Source: Corynespora cassiicola (taxonomy: Eukaryota > Ascomycota > Dothideomycetes > Pleosporales > Corynesporascaceae). From it: a stretch of DNA of 64,000 bases. Each line of letters begins with the position of its first letter. Within the stretch, counting starts at the first letter, position 1. Shown one piece after another: positions 33,359 through 45,624 of this stretch. The translations under genes were made by a program, and so were the position numbers. Where the stretch lies: NCBI GenBank assembly GCA_022059125.1, contig JAEUWY010000002.1:1488001-1552000 (forward strand), given 5' to 3'. The notes under the pieces were generated by a model that was not told the origin of the DNA, did not search any database, and saw only the letters and a list, made by a program, of their open reading frames with translations.

Positions 33359-36300
33359 TGTGCCTGCGGGGGGGATTCCGCGCGCAACAGCCGAACCCAA
33401 CCCTTCTCCCAAAAACCTGCAATTGTGCGCTGAAGGAAGCCGTTTTCCGGCCAAAGAGTGGAGTTTGAGCGACTTTGAGACACATTGAGTACGAATCAAA
33501 CTCCTCATCGATGACGCGTTCGGCGTCGAGTGGAGTTGCTATCCTGCTCGACTGATAAGGCGCTATGGATAGCGTTCGTTCAGCTTTCAGCTTTTGGACC
33601 ATCGGCCGATGCCCCCACGGACCGGTGCGTTTCGTCTCTCAGGAGCCTGTTTGCGTATTTCCACCCTTTGACAATATATCCGGCCACGCCTCTAGCGAAA
33701 GTAAAGTGACCAAATTAGTACCCTGCCTCAGCACTACGAGGGGGTGTGCCAGGTGGGTTGTAGTGCGCAAGTGCACAGCCATCGAGTCAACGGTGAGGTG
33801 AGGCGTTGCCGTGCTGGGCGTTTTACCAGAGTCCGCTGTCGTCCAGTTCCATGGCTAGATCCGGACACCCCGAGGAACCTGTTCGCTTCTTCGAGCGAGA
33901 ACAGGACTAGAACGTGCTCAAGTGTACTCAAGCGTACCTTACTCGAAGCGCCGCAAAAAAGAAACCAGCTGCTGACGAAGCAGTGACAAGTCCTCTTCGT
34001 GATGGCTATTTCCCGTTGAGCAAGCCAGAGAGAGTCGGAGTAGATCTAGACGGGTTCATCTGAATCGCGAGTAGACCCTGAAGATCACGAATCTGTCTCT
34101 CCACATTTGGCCCATTGGAAAATGAAAACATACGAAGTCAACGCAACGCCAGCGCCACGCACTGACACATCGTTATAGACGCGTAAAGAATATTCTCAGC
34201 AACGTTTTCCCCTCAAGTCGTTTGCTCTAAACTTTGTAGAATTGGGGATTTTCAGGGTGTTGTTGGGCGGTTTCAAAAAAACAAAGGTACCTTCAGCCCC
34301 ACGGAGCATTTCGTGGACCCTGATCACCACGCCATGCCCGTTGATCAACTTTGCACACGATACCGCAACTTTTTGTAACTTTCCAGAGCATATTTCCTTG
34401 ACTCGCGAGCAACGGATATACAAGATCATCAAGAGCCTCGTGTGCGCATTCCATCGTCAGTCGTTTCAAAAGCAAAACGCTCCTTCGTCATAACGGAGAT
34501 ATCCAGATCTTGGATACCCTCTACCAGACGATCTGAACCAAGAGCGACGTCACTGACCCAGAAATCACCGTGAGCATCATGAACACAGACCTTTCGATGG
34601 TCAAGAATACAATAACCCTGCAGCATTGAATATTCCCTCAAAGCCTCACTCCATGCCCAAAAACGTCACCCTCCCCCTCCCAACTCACCACATCTCCACC
34701 GCGGAACATTCAAGACCCTGAAGATCCCCATCCCAAGATCGATCCCCCCTCTCAAAAGCAACCCCCCCATCAACCCAACGCCGAAGATCCAATTAGATCA
34801 TCCCCCAGCTACCACCCTTTTCCTTTCTCCACCGCCTTTTCTCTCCCCCTCACTTCCCAACGTCCCAAAGGAAACAATAAAACAAAAAGGGCCCGTCCAC
34901 CCCCCTTCACCGCTTCGTAGAGAATTTCACACACGGTACGACTCGCACAGAATTGGCGAGGCGCTGCGGGTTCTGTTGATCGCTAACGTGGCATGCCCGG
35001 ACCACGACAACAGCAACAGCAAAAGACGCCACGCAATGGACCCTGAAGATCCTTGGGCCAGCCACGGCCGCCGTCCCGAGCGCGAGGAGAGGCTGGCGAG
35101 GGCATGTGCTGGGTTCTAGATGGGGATATCCGCGCGGGAGCGGTTCCGCAGAGCAAGTGTCTGGCTAGACGGGGGCGCGGGCGGGAGCTTGTTGGTGCAA
35201 AAGAAACGGTGAGGGTGCGATATTTTTTTGGGGTGCGAGGCGGTGGGAGGATGCGGGTTGTGGTGCTGGGAATTGTTGTGGGTGAGGGGGTGGTGTGCGT
35301 CTGGAGGTTTGGTTACTTTGGGGGCGGACGGGGGCTAGGCTGTCGAACCAGTGGTTGCGATGGGGTTGACATGGGGGAAAAGGGCATAGCGGGATGTAGA
35401 GGGGTTTCTGGGTCGACACACCGCCTTGGGAGCGGGCGGCCTCGTCATGTTTGCTGCTGCAGATTGAGTGTCTGGACTTGAAAATCGAAGCGGGGAAAAA
35501 GAAGTGCGGTGTGAGATTGTTGTTGCGATATGCGAGACTGTGATGTGCAGGCGGGGTATGGCGTGGTGGGCAGTGTTGTGGTCGACTCGCCTCTTGGGGG
35601 CCAACTAACTGGCTGGCACTGCATGTTTGCGCGTACATACGTACGTAGCAGTCTAGGGCCTTTGGGCCAAAAAAAAGAAATGGTCAAGAGGGTTTGGGCA
35701 TAGCCGTCAATACTATCGCTGGCTTCCGAAATCGAACGATGCTGCCCAACCTCATATTCAGGCCTCCATCGCCTGACTACGGAGAGTAACAAGAAGAAGA
35801 AGAAAATGCAATGGGCGTTTTCATACCACACCCACATATATCACGGCAGCCACCGTAGCACCACCACCACCATGTGCCAAATCACACTGCCCCGATCCCA
35901 AGGTCCCGGGAGCCTCTCGCGTGGGAACGGAGAAAAAGGAAACCAGACTGCAAAGATCGAACCATACTCCCGGTATATGCAGTGCTGTACTGTTCCATTC
36001 TGTGCTGCAGGCTGTGTACTTCTCCGCGGACAGCGTAATGAAGGCCTCTGCGTTCTAGAGCCGCGGGGAGGACTTGTGTGGAGCGAGGCCGGAACTCGGG
36101 CTATAGAAAAAGAAACTCGAGAGTCGTACGTTCCTTAGAGGTGTGGCGATGGGCCTAGAAGGAAGGCCTGTCGGGAATTCTCCAAGGAGAAATGGATTGC
36201 GTTGTTCGAGTGGCTGACTTGGAGCATGTGATGGCTGTGCATGTTGACTTTTGCCTGGCCTTCTTTTCGTTGTTTTTAGCTGTAGCGGCACTGTGATCAC

Positions 36301-36619
36301 TGACGAGTTCATCTACAGTTTTTCTACTAGGGCATACGAGTGTGATCAATCATGGTTGAAGATTGCAACCGTGTTCACCACATGTTGGTCGAATTCATCT
36401 TTGACGATGCTTGCTCGATGAGTATACAAAATGGGATTAATGACCGCTATTCAAATCACTCCATACCCAAACACCAAGGCCATGCCAGAAACACTGGTCC
36501 TTACAAACGCTATCGTTAATCGTGAGCGGGCATCATAGCGCCGCAATTGCCTCAACATGTCTTGAGGTACTACTCCATGACTTTCAGAGTGACTTAGAAG
36601 CACATACAATGACCCAACA

Positions 36620-39600
36620 TCAAACTCGCACACCTTTTCGGCCTGTGGCTTTCAATCGTGCAGCAAGATCATGCACGCCGTCTGCCCAAGTGTTCATCTG
36701 CTTCTCATCTTTGACGGCCTTGCCGCAAAAGTCGAGTAAAAACGCGCCCATCTTGTCCTCGCTGTACTTTTCACCGTAAATGATCTCAGCTTTAGTTCCA
36801 ACTTCTGTTGTTACGCCATCTGTACTGAGACTGACGCCAATGTCGAACGTAACCTTGATCTTGGTCTGTACAGAGGGTAGCAAGATGTTGGAAGAGATGG
36901 CCATGCGTTCGTCTGAAAGGATGCATTCCTCGGTAATATGGTTATGTTCGAGCCAACGAACACCTTCGGCAACAGCCAAAGCTGTAGCCCAGCTGGTTCG
37001 AATAAGAGACAAAAGGTCGACAATGCGTGTCTTTGACTGAGGGATGCAGTGGAGGTGGGCTCGAATGAGCTGGAGGAAGAAACGCTTGCTCGTTGTAAGA
37101 GGCCGTGGGTGGGGGGCTGCAGAGTCTCCAATATAAGTCAACGATATTGACCCATTTGGTGAGTCCTTGCCCGTGGCAAAAGCCGACGGCTGAAAGTACA
37201 ATTCCAGATCATTCGAGTGCGTCATGGTCACAGTTGACGATGATGCTGAAGCAATGCTCCACCCATGGGTATTTTCCAAGGATGTGACTTTGGCTATTGA
37301 CTGTTAGTACAAGGCATTCAATCGTTTGAAAAGATAGTCAGGACGCGTACCTTTCAGATCATTGACCTCAGTAGTCGTCCATCCGCGACATTCTTCGCGC
37401 AAGCGCTCGGCTACCTTGATTTCCTGAAGACATTCTACCTTGCGTTCTTTCACAGCCTCAATACGCGCTTCCTTCTCGCCTAGCTCATTTTGAAGCTGCT
37501 CTAGAAGCCTGCGCTTCTCGACAAGCTCAGCGTCTGCCGCTACCAGTTGTTCTCTAGCGGTTTCCAACTCTTCACGATCGCAGCTATTAAGCTCGTCATG
37601 CCGCTGCTGTAGCTGTGTGCGTTCCGAGCTGAGACGCTGTTGCTTTTCGATGAGCGGAGGGAGCACTGAGTCAAGAAGCTTCTCCTTGTCTGCCAATATA
37701 GACTCGTCACGCAAAAAGCCTTCCATAGTGCCAAGGAGACCTGCCTTGAGGTCCTGGAGTAAGGTACTCCTCCAACCATACCATTCCCCTCGAGCTTCCA
37801 GCCGTGCGCTTGTCTTCAAATTCTTGAACTGGTTGTCCATGATAGCACGCTGATCAGGAGGGGCGGTTAAGTACTCGCTGAAAAGCAGGGGATTCTCTTC
37901 CATAACGTTGGCTTCCATGGTGCGAACAAAATGACGGCCATCAGAAATATACTTCTTCATCTCATGGCAGGCATGTTGATACAGTTCAAACTCTGGAAGA
38001 GTGCATGCTGCGGCGACAACGTAGCGATCTAAAGATTCTTCTTTTTCTTCAATCTCCTTGTCATGGAACGCAGCTGGCGCAGCTGTATGGCGTCTTTTGG
38101 TTGTGCTCAGGTCCATGAACCGAATCTTTGTTAAATCAAGAAACTCTTGAAGTGAGATGCGCTCTACGTCGTCTTCAACTTCTGGGAGCGCGCTCTCTTC
38201 CTGAAATTCACCATTGGCTTCAGGTTCCTCGCCAAAGGCAACGTGCTTCTTCGGACTGAGGCTCTTTCTTGGCGTCGCTTTGTTGGGCGTGGGGGTGGAC
38301 GTCTTTTGCTTTGGCATGTCTTCTTTCTGTGGAGTCTGAGACTTCTTCGGTGTCAAGCCTCGCTTGACAGGAGACATCAAAGTCTGTTTCCTGGGCGTCG
38401 AGAGGAGTTTGATGCTGTTCGTCAGCAGAGTTGTGCTCTTCAAGGTCGGTTCCTCGCGCGTGGCAGCCAAGGGACTGAATTGAACTGACGACAGCGAGGA
38501 CCGGCGACGATCGAGTATGGGAGCTTCGATGGGATCCGCAGGGACGGCCGGTACCTCGGGGAGTACGGGGTAGCTAATGTTGTTCTGTGGCGTTGATACA
38601 GTGTCATTAGGCTTAGACTCGCTCTGCGGGGCGCTGCGCACAAATGGTGAAGGTTCAAAGTCTTCAATACGCTGTTGGAACTGGGGCTTCTCTGGTGTTG
38701 TAAATGGCAAGCTCTTACGTGGACGACCAGGCGATTTCTTGGGGCTATGTTGAGCCCCTTTTTGTGGAGATGCAGCTTTACTCGACATGTCTAATTTGCG
38801 AGGCCGACCGGGCGACTTCTTTGGTGATCTTTTTGGAGTAGGATTCTTGGTTGATTCTTGAGTGTTCTCGACGATAGCGGCGGGCTTCTCAGGCGTGGCT
38901 GTACGCGGTTCAAGGCGTTTGATTCCTCCAACCACCTTGGTGAATTCCATTGAAAGATCCTCGTCGACATCTGAGTCTATATCATCTGCTTGGCCGTCTG
39001 CTCCTTGGGAGTCTTTAATACTACCGACTGCAACAGTAAAATCCATAGTCTCGTCACCAAAAGTGGTACCGACACTTGTTCGTCTTTCAGGCTCGGCACT
39101 GCTCTCCGTTGATGGTTTGCTTTTGATTGCACCAATAGCAAGAGTGAAGTCCATTGTCGCATCATCTGCTGACGAGGTATCCTCGGATATCATTCGTTGA
39201 CGGAGGCTAGTGCGACGGGTAGAGCGTTTTGCGGGGCTTCCCTGTGAGGTTTCGAGCAGCGATATTCGGCGCTTCAGACTTTTTCTTCGGTTGTCAGATT
39301 CCTTGGATGCCCCCGGCTTGATTTTTCCAATTGCCGTGGTAAGATCCATGCTCATATCATCCGAGCCAGGACTCTCACTCTCGGGCTGTGGGACAATCCT
39401 ACCCATGGCACGTGTGATATCCATGCTCATATCCTCTTCCTCTGCGTCGGAGCTTGATGCGGGGCCAGCGGGCGAGAATAGATCCACGCCCGGCTGGGTG
39501 TTTTGCGGTGGGGCAGGGTTCTTATTCGCCCAAGGCTGAAATGAGGCTGTAATCTCGTCCTCAGTCAGATCCATGGACATGTCGCCATCTTCATCCAGGT

Positions 39601-40461
39601 CCAAATTCTGTGTGCTTGCTTGGGCAGAGGCTTCCCGCAAAGCTGCGTCTAGTCTGGCGCTACTCTGTGATGAATCCTCAGCGTTAGGCGAGCTGTCAAG
39701 GCCTTCTGGCGCATCGTTGTCGGACACACTGTCCACATCGTCGGCTCTAGCAGGTGATTGGTTGTCACCACTAAGAGGGCTAGACGAATACACATCCTCG
39801 GGGTTGTTAAAGTTCATGGGTGGGATACCGGAGCTGCGGCGATTTTTCTTCTGGTGCAGGTCGCGCTGGTTTGCGGGCTCCGACTCCGGCTCGGGAATGT
39901 GTTCTTCAATCTGCTCGGGAGGGGTAGAGGGTGCTTCGGCGCCGTCTGAGTCTGGGGCTGACGAGGCGTGCGCTGAGGCCTCGGAGACGTTGGAAGCCCT
40001 CCTGCTTGCTTCAGATGAGGCAGAGGACGTGGTCGCATCGCGCATGTATTCCACCACGTCCCATGTGTGCAATGTTGCTTCGGGGGCAAACGAGACGCGT
40101 CTCTTGGCTATAAAACCTGTCAGCAGCAAACAACTAGGGGTTCGGGCTATGTGCGCATCGTACCCAAAGACTTGCGGCGCGCTTCCCGGCGCTTCTTTTC
40201 CTCTTCGTCATTTGACGCGAGGATTGACTTGACGGCAGGAATGAAGGCAGACTTCCTCCGGTTCCCACTGCTCTCCTTCAGGGCAGGCTCCTCGAGAGCT
40301 CCTAGCCCGCCGGGGCCAATGCTCTTGCTGCGCGTCTTGCGCGACGACTTCTTCGGCGACAGGGCTGCGAGGGCTGCTTTCTTGGGCGACAGCGAGGGTG
40401 CTCGGAAGGACGTGCCAGCCATAAGGCCGTCAGCGATGTTCTCCTTGCCGTGGCTCGCCAT
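36620..40461 (-). CDS. spc7: Kinetochore scaffold protein Spc7/KNL1
   Basis: Exons 40461-40164, 40107-37351 and 37293-36620 encode 1242 residues, with introns of 56 and 57 nt. An in-frame alternative acceptor at 40117 would add three residues; I chose 40108 because a CTGAC branch point sits just upstream of it. The N-terminus carries RRVSFAPEATLHTWDVVEY (about 102-120), the conserved KNL1 block with the RVSF docking motif for phosphatase PP1. Six degenerate MELT-like motifs follow at about 277, 327, 351, 418, 453 and 485 (MSMDLT, MSMDIT, MSMDLT, TMDFT, TMDFT, SMEFT); these are Mps1 targets that recruit Bub3-Bub1. Two SPKKSPGRPRK segments lie at about 527-565. The Spc7 helical domain and coiled coil (about 740-1020) and a C-terminal RWD-like region that binds the Mis12 complex complete it. 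It diverges from KMT6. Confidence 0.93.
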
Positions 40462-41060
40462 GATGTGTGTCGGCGCGAGTGGTCAGCGGCAGCGGTTGTG
40501 GTGGGTAGTGTAGGGGAGGTGGAGAGTGGTGGGTGGTGTTGTCAGTGGAGCTTGCGCTGCTACCGAATGCGACAAAAACAAGCGGGCGGACCAGTAAACA
40601 AACTCGGGTGGCCTGTGCACGGCTTTCTGCGCTGACGGGTTACTGCCCACCTGTCAACGCGGCCATCCGCTTGCACCGCACGCCGACCTTCCAATGACAT
40701 ACGAGAACACTACGGCCCTCGACATATTCGCTCCCTTCTCCTAATCGGGACTTCGTCTTGCTTCTCTTCCGCTTGCTATGCACCACCTGTTCTCGCAATT
40801 GAGGACCGCCGCCGACCTAATGCACGCTTTCTCGCTGGCTGGTCCACGTGCCCACGCTCACCTTTCGCGAACCTGAACTCACTTGGCCCAACCTGCCTAG
40901 GTACCCAGGTATCCAAGTACCCTGACAGCCGCTTTCTCTGCCAACCCTTGCCTGCAACTGCCCCAGAGCATATCTTAACCCCATTCGAAACAGCTCCGAT
41001 CTGCACTGCTTTCCTTCTCCATTAAGTCATTTTCTCTATCCGTAGACTGCTGCTGAGGCC
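40462..41060. promoter_or_regulatory. 600-bp divergent promoter: Spc7 / KMT6
   Basis: This is the spacer between outward-facing starts of a kinetochore gene and a Polycomb gene. A CT-rich leader occupies about 40980-41055 on the KMT6 side. No other gene is visible. Confidence 0.5.
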
Positions 41061-44000
41061 ATGGCGCGCGCTGGCGACACTCTAGCGAACTCGATCTGTC
41101 TAGACTCAGACTCAGACGAAATGGACCTCACTATCACCAACCATGCCCCAGGAAGTCTGCCAGAATCCAGCAGGAACGAAGGCACACAGAATGTGCACCC
41201 CGCCCAAATACCCTTTCACAATCCCTCATCTGCAAAGGAGACTTCTGGCATGTTGGGCCCTCTTTCAAAATCTACCACTATATCAAGGACCACCATAGCA
41301 AATTTGCCACCGAAATTGCGACTTACCGCGCGGAAATCAGCCCCCACAAGTACTTTTGGCACGGAAAGGGCAGCAAATTGGCTGTCATCTAGTCGAAATG
41401 TTTCTTCCCGTGAGGGGATATATTCGTCGGCCATAACGGGCCCGTCACGTACCAAAGGCGATACTGATGCAGATGCATCTCAGATCATGGCAGCTTCAGG
41501 AATTGCTCCTACTCCAGCTCTGCCTGTCTCCATCAAGGAGAGCAGTCCCGTTGAATGTCCGGGTACCTCAATCGAAACAAGTAGACCTACAACCCTTCCT
41601 ACCAGTACATCCTCGTTTGGTATCAGCTCGGAGTCATCTGCCATACTTGAGCATCAGCCAGTAACTGAACCGGCTGCTGCTCCAGCCGTTGCTGCTGTAG
41701 CTAGGCCGTCTGCCATGGCTTCTCGTCCTGGGAGAAGTATAAAGTCAGCGCCTTCGACCGCATCAATAATAGCTCCGGCATTCCGGAGACCAAATCACTC
41801 CGGACCTGCGTTAAGACAAGTATTCGAAGCACCCAGCCAAGATACATCCGCATCTCCAAGAGCCGCCTCAACTGCGCGACAAGATCTGGGACTGGCCATT
41901 CAAAAAGTAGTAGCGGAAAACTCGCAACACAACAAGGAAAGTTCCATTCAAATAAAGCCCCCCATATCTCCTGAGAAGGCTCCGTCGACGGAGGCACCGC
42001 ACCGCGAGTCCTTGGCGACACCAGATGTACGGCTGCAATTAGAAATGGCTGTGACTAACGGGGAGCTCGAGAATGCTTGGTCTGTCGTTGAAAATGCATT
42101 CCAGGAGCATCGGGATAAGCTGCATAACACGTATAGATATATTGTTCATGTGAGTTATGCATTTCAATAATCTAACTTGGGCTAATCATCTCCCGAACAG
42201 TCAGTAATGAGAAGGGAACGCTCTTGCTATGCACGTGAAGATGCGCAAAAAGCATTCCGTCTACGGAAGCAGCAGAATCCGCCTATCGCTACGTCCAGAA
42301 TCCCCATACAGGAAACTTCACCATTCAGCGAAATGCACCCGATACAGACACTGGTCACTGATAGCGATTCTATACCTGGGAGTGTACTCATATCACAAGA
42401 GGTTTTGGACGGTCGTCGGAAAAATGATGCAGTAAGGTCTTGCTTTCAAATCCCAGTCACTTCTTATAGGTCGGATGCGGTCAAAATCCCGCCCTTCAAG
42501 GAATACTTGAGTGTTAAGCGTAGCATACTGGTGGAAAACCAGACCAAACTGTGGTATTACCCATACCTTCAAGACGACGACCTTCAGGCCCGACACTTCC
42601 TGTACAAAGACCTCCCGGCAGTATATCACATGAAGAACGAATTGCAGCCATTTCATAACCTGCATACGGAACAGAGCCGTTTTTATCGTTCACTTGCCCT
42701 GGGGCTTTTGCAGGAGCTGGGCCTTGGGTTGGAGCATACTCTGTGCTGGTTTCTTGCTCCACAAGATGAGATCAAAGCGGGCAATGCATCTCTGACAGGA
42801 AGCAATGCTTTTGAACCCTATGTCCTTAACCGTGCACTGCACCTACACGACAACTACCGCGAAGAGGAACTATGGAAGGGCTTTCTGGCGACGATGGATC
42901 CCTTGCCGGCTACCAAGGTCCGGATGGCTGCTATTGCGTGTTTGGTTTTCCTCGAGGGCTGCGACTTCAGTCTGTGGCACCTAGCTCGACGGTGTGATGC
43001 TGCACAGGCTTACATTTTAAGCGTGACCCAAGTCTCAAGGCCAGTACATGGTTTCTCATACAGATCCAAAGCCTGTAGGGTTTGTCATGAACACGATTGC
43101 CTCTTCCATGGAGAGTACAGGGATGGGCCCGGGAACGATTCAGATGATGACCCAGAAGTTTTGATACCGCAGAAAGAGCCTGTGGAAGAGCCGACAAAAC
43201 CGCCCGGGGGGAAGCCTAGGAAGAAATCTGGAAAACAATCTCGAAAGCAGCCGAGAAAGATGTCTGAGAAAGAGGTTGAAAAGGAGGCCCAAAAAGCAGC
43301 CGAAAAAGAACCGGAAAGAGAATCTGCCAAAGAAGCCGAAAAAACTGTGTTAGAGTCTCACATACCATCAGTCCTGGATTTCGATCCCGGTCATGAGGCG
43401 AGAGAGTCTGATGTTGAGCAGGCCATCAACTATCGGCGCCATGTGAACGCGGATGCGGTTCCTGAAAACTCAAAAGACATAAAACAGGGTCGTGATTTAC
43501 CAAAAGCTGGAGCCGATTTCGATGTTGCTTGGGCCGCTGCCAACCTCGACAACCTCAATTGGGAAAAAAGGAAACCCTTCTACCCCTGTAAGCATGAGGG
43601 CACATCATGTGACCAGGCGAAGTGTCGATGTTTTCGAGAGAACATATGCTGCGAGAAAACTTGTCTCTGCGCTGATACATGCAACCGACGTTTTCCTGGA
43701 TGCAAATGCTCTCCGGGCGGTAATCTTTGCGCAACCAACGCCATCAGTTGTATCTGTAGGAGGTTGAACCGCGAGTGCGATGCAGATCTTTGTGGTGCAT
43801 GCGGTGCACCCGAAGTCTTGGACCCAGCCAATCGTCACGATGAACACATTGGGGAAAGGAAATGTCGCAACGTGGCAATTCAGAGGAACGTCCCTAAAAA
43901 GACCATGATTGGTACCTCGGAGGTTCACGGGTTTGGGCTCTATATTGGCCAGGACGTCAAGAAGAACGACTATCTGGGGGAGTATAAGGGCGAAATTGTC

Positions 44001-45028
44001 ACCAGGCGGGAGAGCGAACGCAGGGGCAAAATCTACGAATACGAAAAGACCGAGTATCTTTTCAACCAGAGCAGAGGTCAGTCGGCGTTTCTATGCCATT
44101 ATGAGCGTTACTAATGCATTTCAAAGGCCAGGAGGTGGATGCTACCTACGTCGGCAACAAGACAAGATTCATCAACAACGCTGATAAGAAGTTCTCTAAC
44201 TGCACCCCAAAAATACTCCTATGTAACACAGTCCTCAGAACCGGACTCTTTGCTAGTAAGAATTTGAAGGCGGGTACAGAGCTCTTCTTCGATTACTACT
44301 ATCCTGAAGAAAAACAAAAAGACTTCCAACAACCGAAAAGACCTGCTGTCGTTGCCGTCAAAAAGAAAATGTCGGCTTCAGCTGATTCGGCGTCATCCTA
44401 CAAAACAGCATCATCTAATCCAAGCCTCGAACATAGTACTAGGGGCAGCACCAGATTAACCACGCAATCGGAACGAGCACAGCCTGCAAGGGTTAAAACA
44501 TCACTCTCCGCAAAACATCCACCCCAGAACATGGCCAAAAAGACTGCTCCCAGCTACTTTGTTTCAAGAAAGAGTGCGGCTCGTCCCGACAAGTTTGAAG
44601 GTACGTGATTTGGTGTTACAGTTTGATCCTTTGCTGATGGCATAATAGACAAGGATGTGGAAAACGATGAGGATGAATATGGATATGAATATGAATATGA
44701 GGATGAGGTCGATGACGATGAAGATGGTGATGAGCCGTTCAATCCCTCGCAGACCACAGAAGAAGGGGAGGGTTCAGTATCTGAACCTGTGAGTGAGGGT
44801 GAAAAGGAGTTTGCTGCCAATGGAGATGATGACAATGAAGAAGATGATGATGAAGAGTACGAAGAAACTATCACAGGGGATATTTGGGATGTTCCTGTTA
44901 CTGATAACGAAACACGCAAGAGCGAAGATCTTTTACCCGCCCGTCGTACCAGACAATATGCATTGGCTAGGCGAAGTAATTGGTCGAGGAAAAGGAAGCG
45001 GATAATTGAGGACGATGAGGACGAATGA
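41061..45028 (+). CDS. KMT6: Histone H3 lysine-27 methyltransferase KMT6 / E(z), catalytic subunit of PRC2
   Basis: Exons 41061-42149, 42201-44076, 44127-44600 and 44649-45028 encode 1272 residues, with introns of 51, 50 and 48 nt. The first 360 residues are Ser/Thr/Pro-rich. A conserved helical region follows, and a Lys/Glu-rich linker (about 690-750) precedes the Cys-rich CXC domain (about 817-905; YPCKHEGTSCDQAKCRC, CCEKTCLCADTCNRRFPGC). The SET domain spans about 925-1050: EVHGFGLYIGQDVKKNDYLG, GNKTRFINNADKKFSNC, then LKAGTELFFDYYYP. CXC immediately before SET marks the E(z) family, which deposits H3K27me3 for facultative heterochromatin. Two oddities: the usual NH(S) motif reads NN, and about 220 residues follow SET, ending in an acidic Asp/Glu/Tyr-rich stretch and a basic tail, where animal EZH2 ends with SET. 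Confidence 0.93.
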
Positions 45029-45624
45029 CGATGAGTATTGGGCAACGGACGAATGAAGAAAGTATTAATTATCGAGTGGAATATTTTGAGGCACATATTG
45101 GTGAGATAGTATTGCATATAGACTGTGCGAATGACATGAGTCATCACATTATTGGAAGGGGGGTTCGAATTGAGGATTGGTTGAACAAGGCAGTGGGCTC
45201 GTCATAGGCGAACTAGGCATCTTGATACCCAACATGGAATAGTATTCTCTTTTTCTCTATCTAGCTGCTTCTTGTACCTTCCGTCAGTCCCAGCATTGGA
45301 ACACAAGGCCTTAGTCAGCCGTATCAAAAAGTGAATGCTAGCATGGAGCTAGATTTGTTGCGGGTTGGTCCTCACGTGACTCCGCGACAAATGACGCGTT
45401 AGGCTGTGGACCCCACATACCTAGGTACTTTTGCAACCTCCAACAGTGTAAAGCTCCAAGCCAGGTCAGATCTTACCCTCTCGCTTAGTTCTTGCATTTC
45501 AACACCCACCTTTCGCCCTGGGACGACTGCGACATCACCTCGTCAATTTCTAGCGAGAGGGAAACAACCACAAAAGTCTAGGTTTGTATGGTCGTAATCC
45601 AAGCCTACGAGCTTGACCCCATCA
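45029..45624. other. Intergenic region
   Basis: KMT6 3' flank and promoter of the DUF7730-like gene. The last 150 bases are CT-rich leader sequence. No gene is visible. Confidence 0.5.

Larger units (their letters stand above)
24774..36619. other. 11.8-kb gene-poor region
   Basis: No gene I can defend lies here, although the flanks are densely packed. Frames up to about 200 residues occur, but usually two or three frames and both strands are open together because the DNA is GC- or pyrimidine-rich with few stop triplets. Distinct contents are a 10-nt tandem repeat at 26724-26757, a leader-like CT/CA-rich tract at about 28010-28350, G/C-rich low-complexity DNA at 30.9 kb, a 10-nt repeat at 31656-31685, coding-like fragments at 32164-33358, and a pyrimidine-rich promoter-like tract at 34.65-34.9 kb. 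The latter ends in a 27-codon ATG frame at 35036. No tRNA, rRNA or transposon ends were recognised. Long non-coding transcripts, decayed genes or spliced genes with short exons remain possible. Confidence 0.45.
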
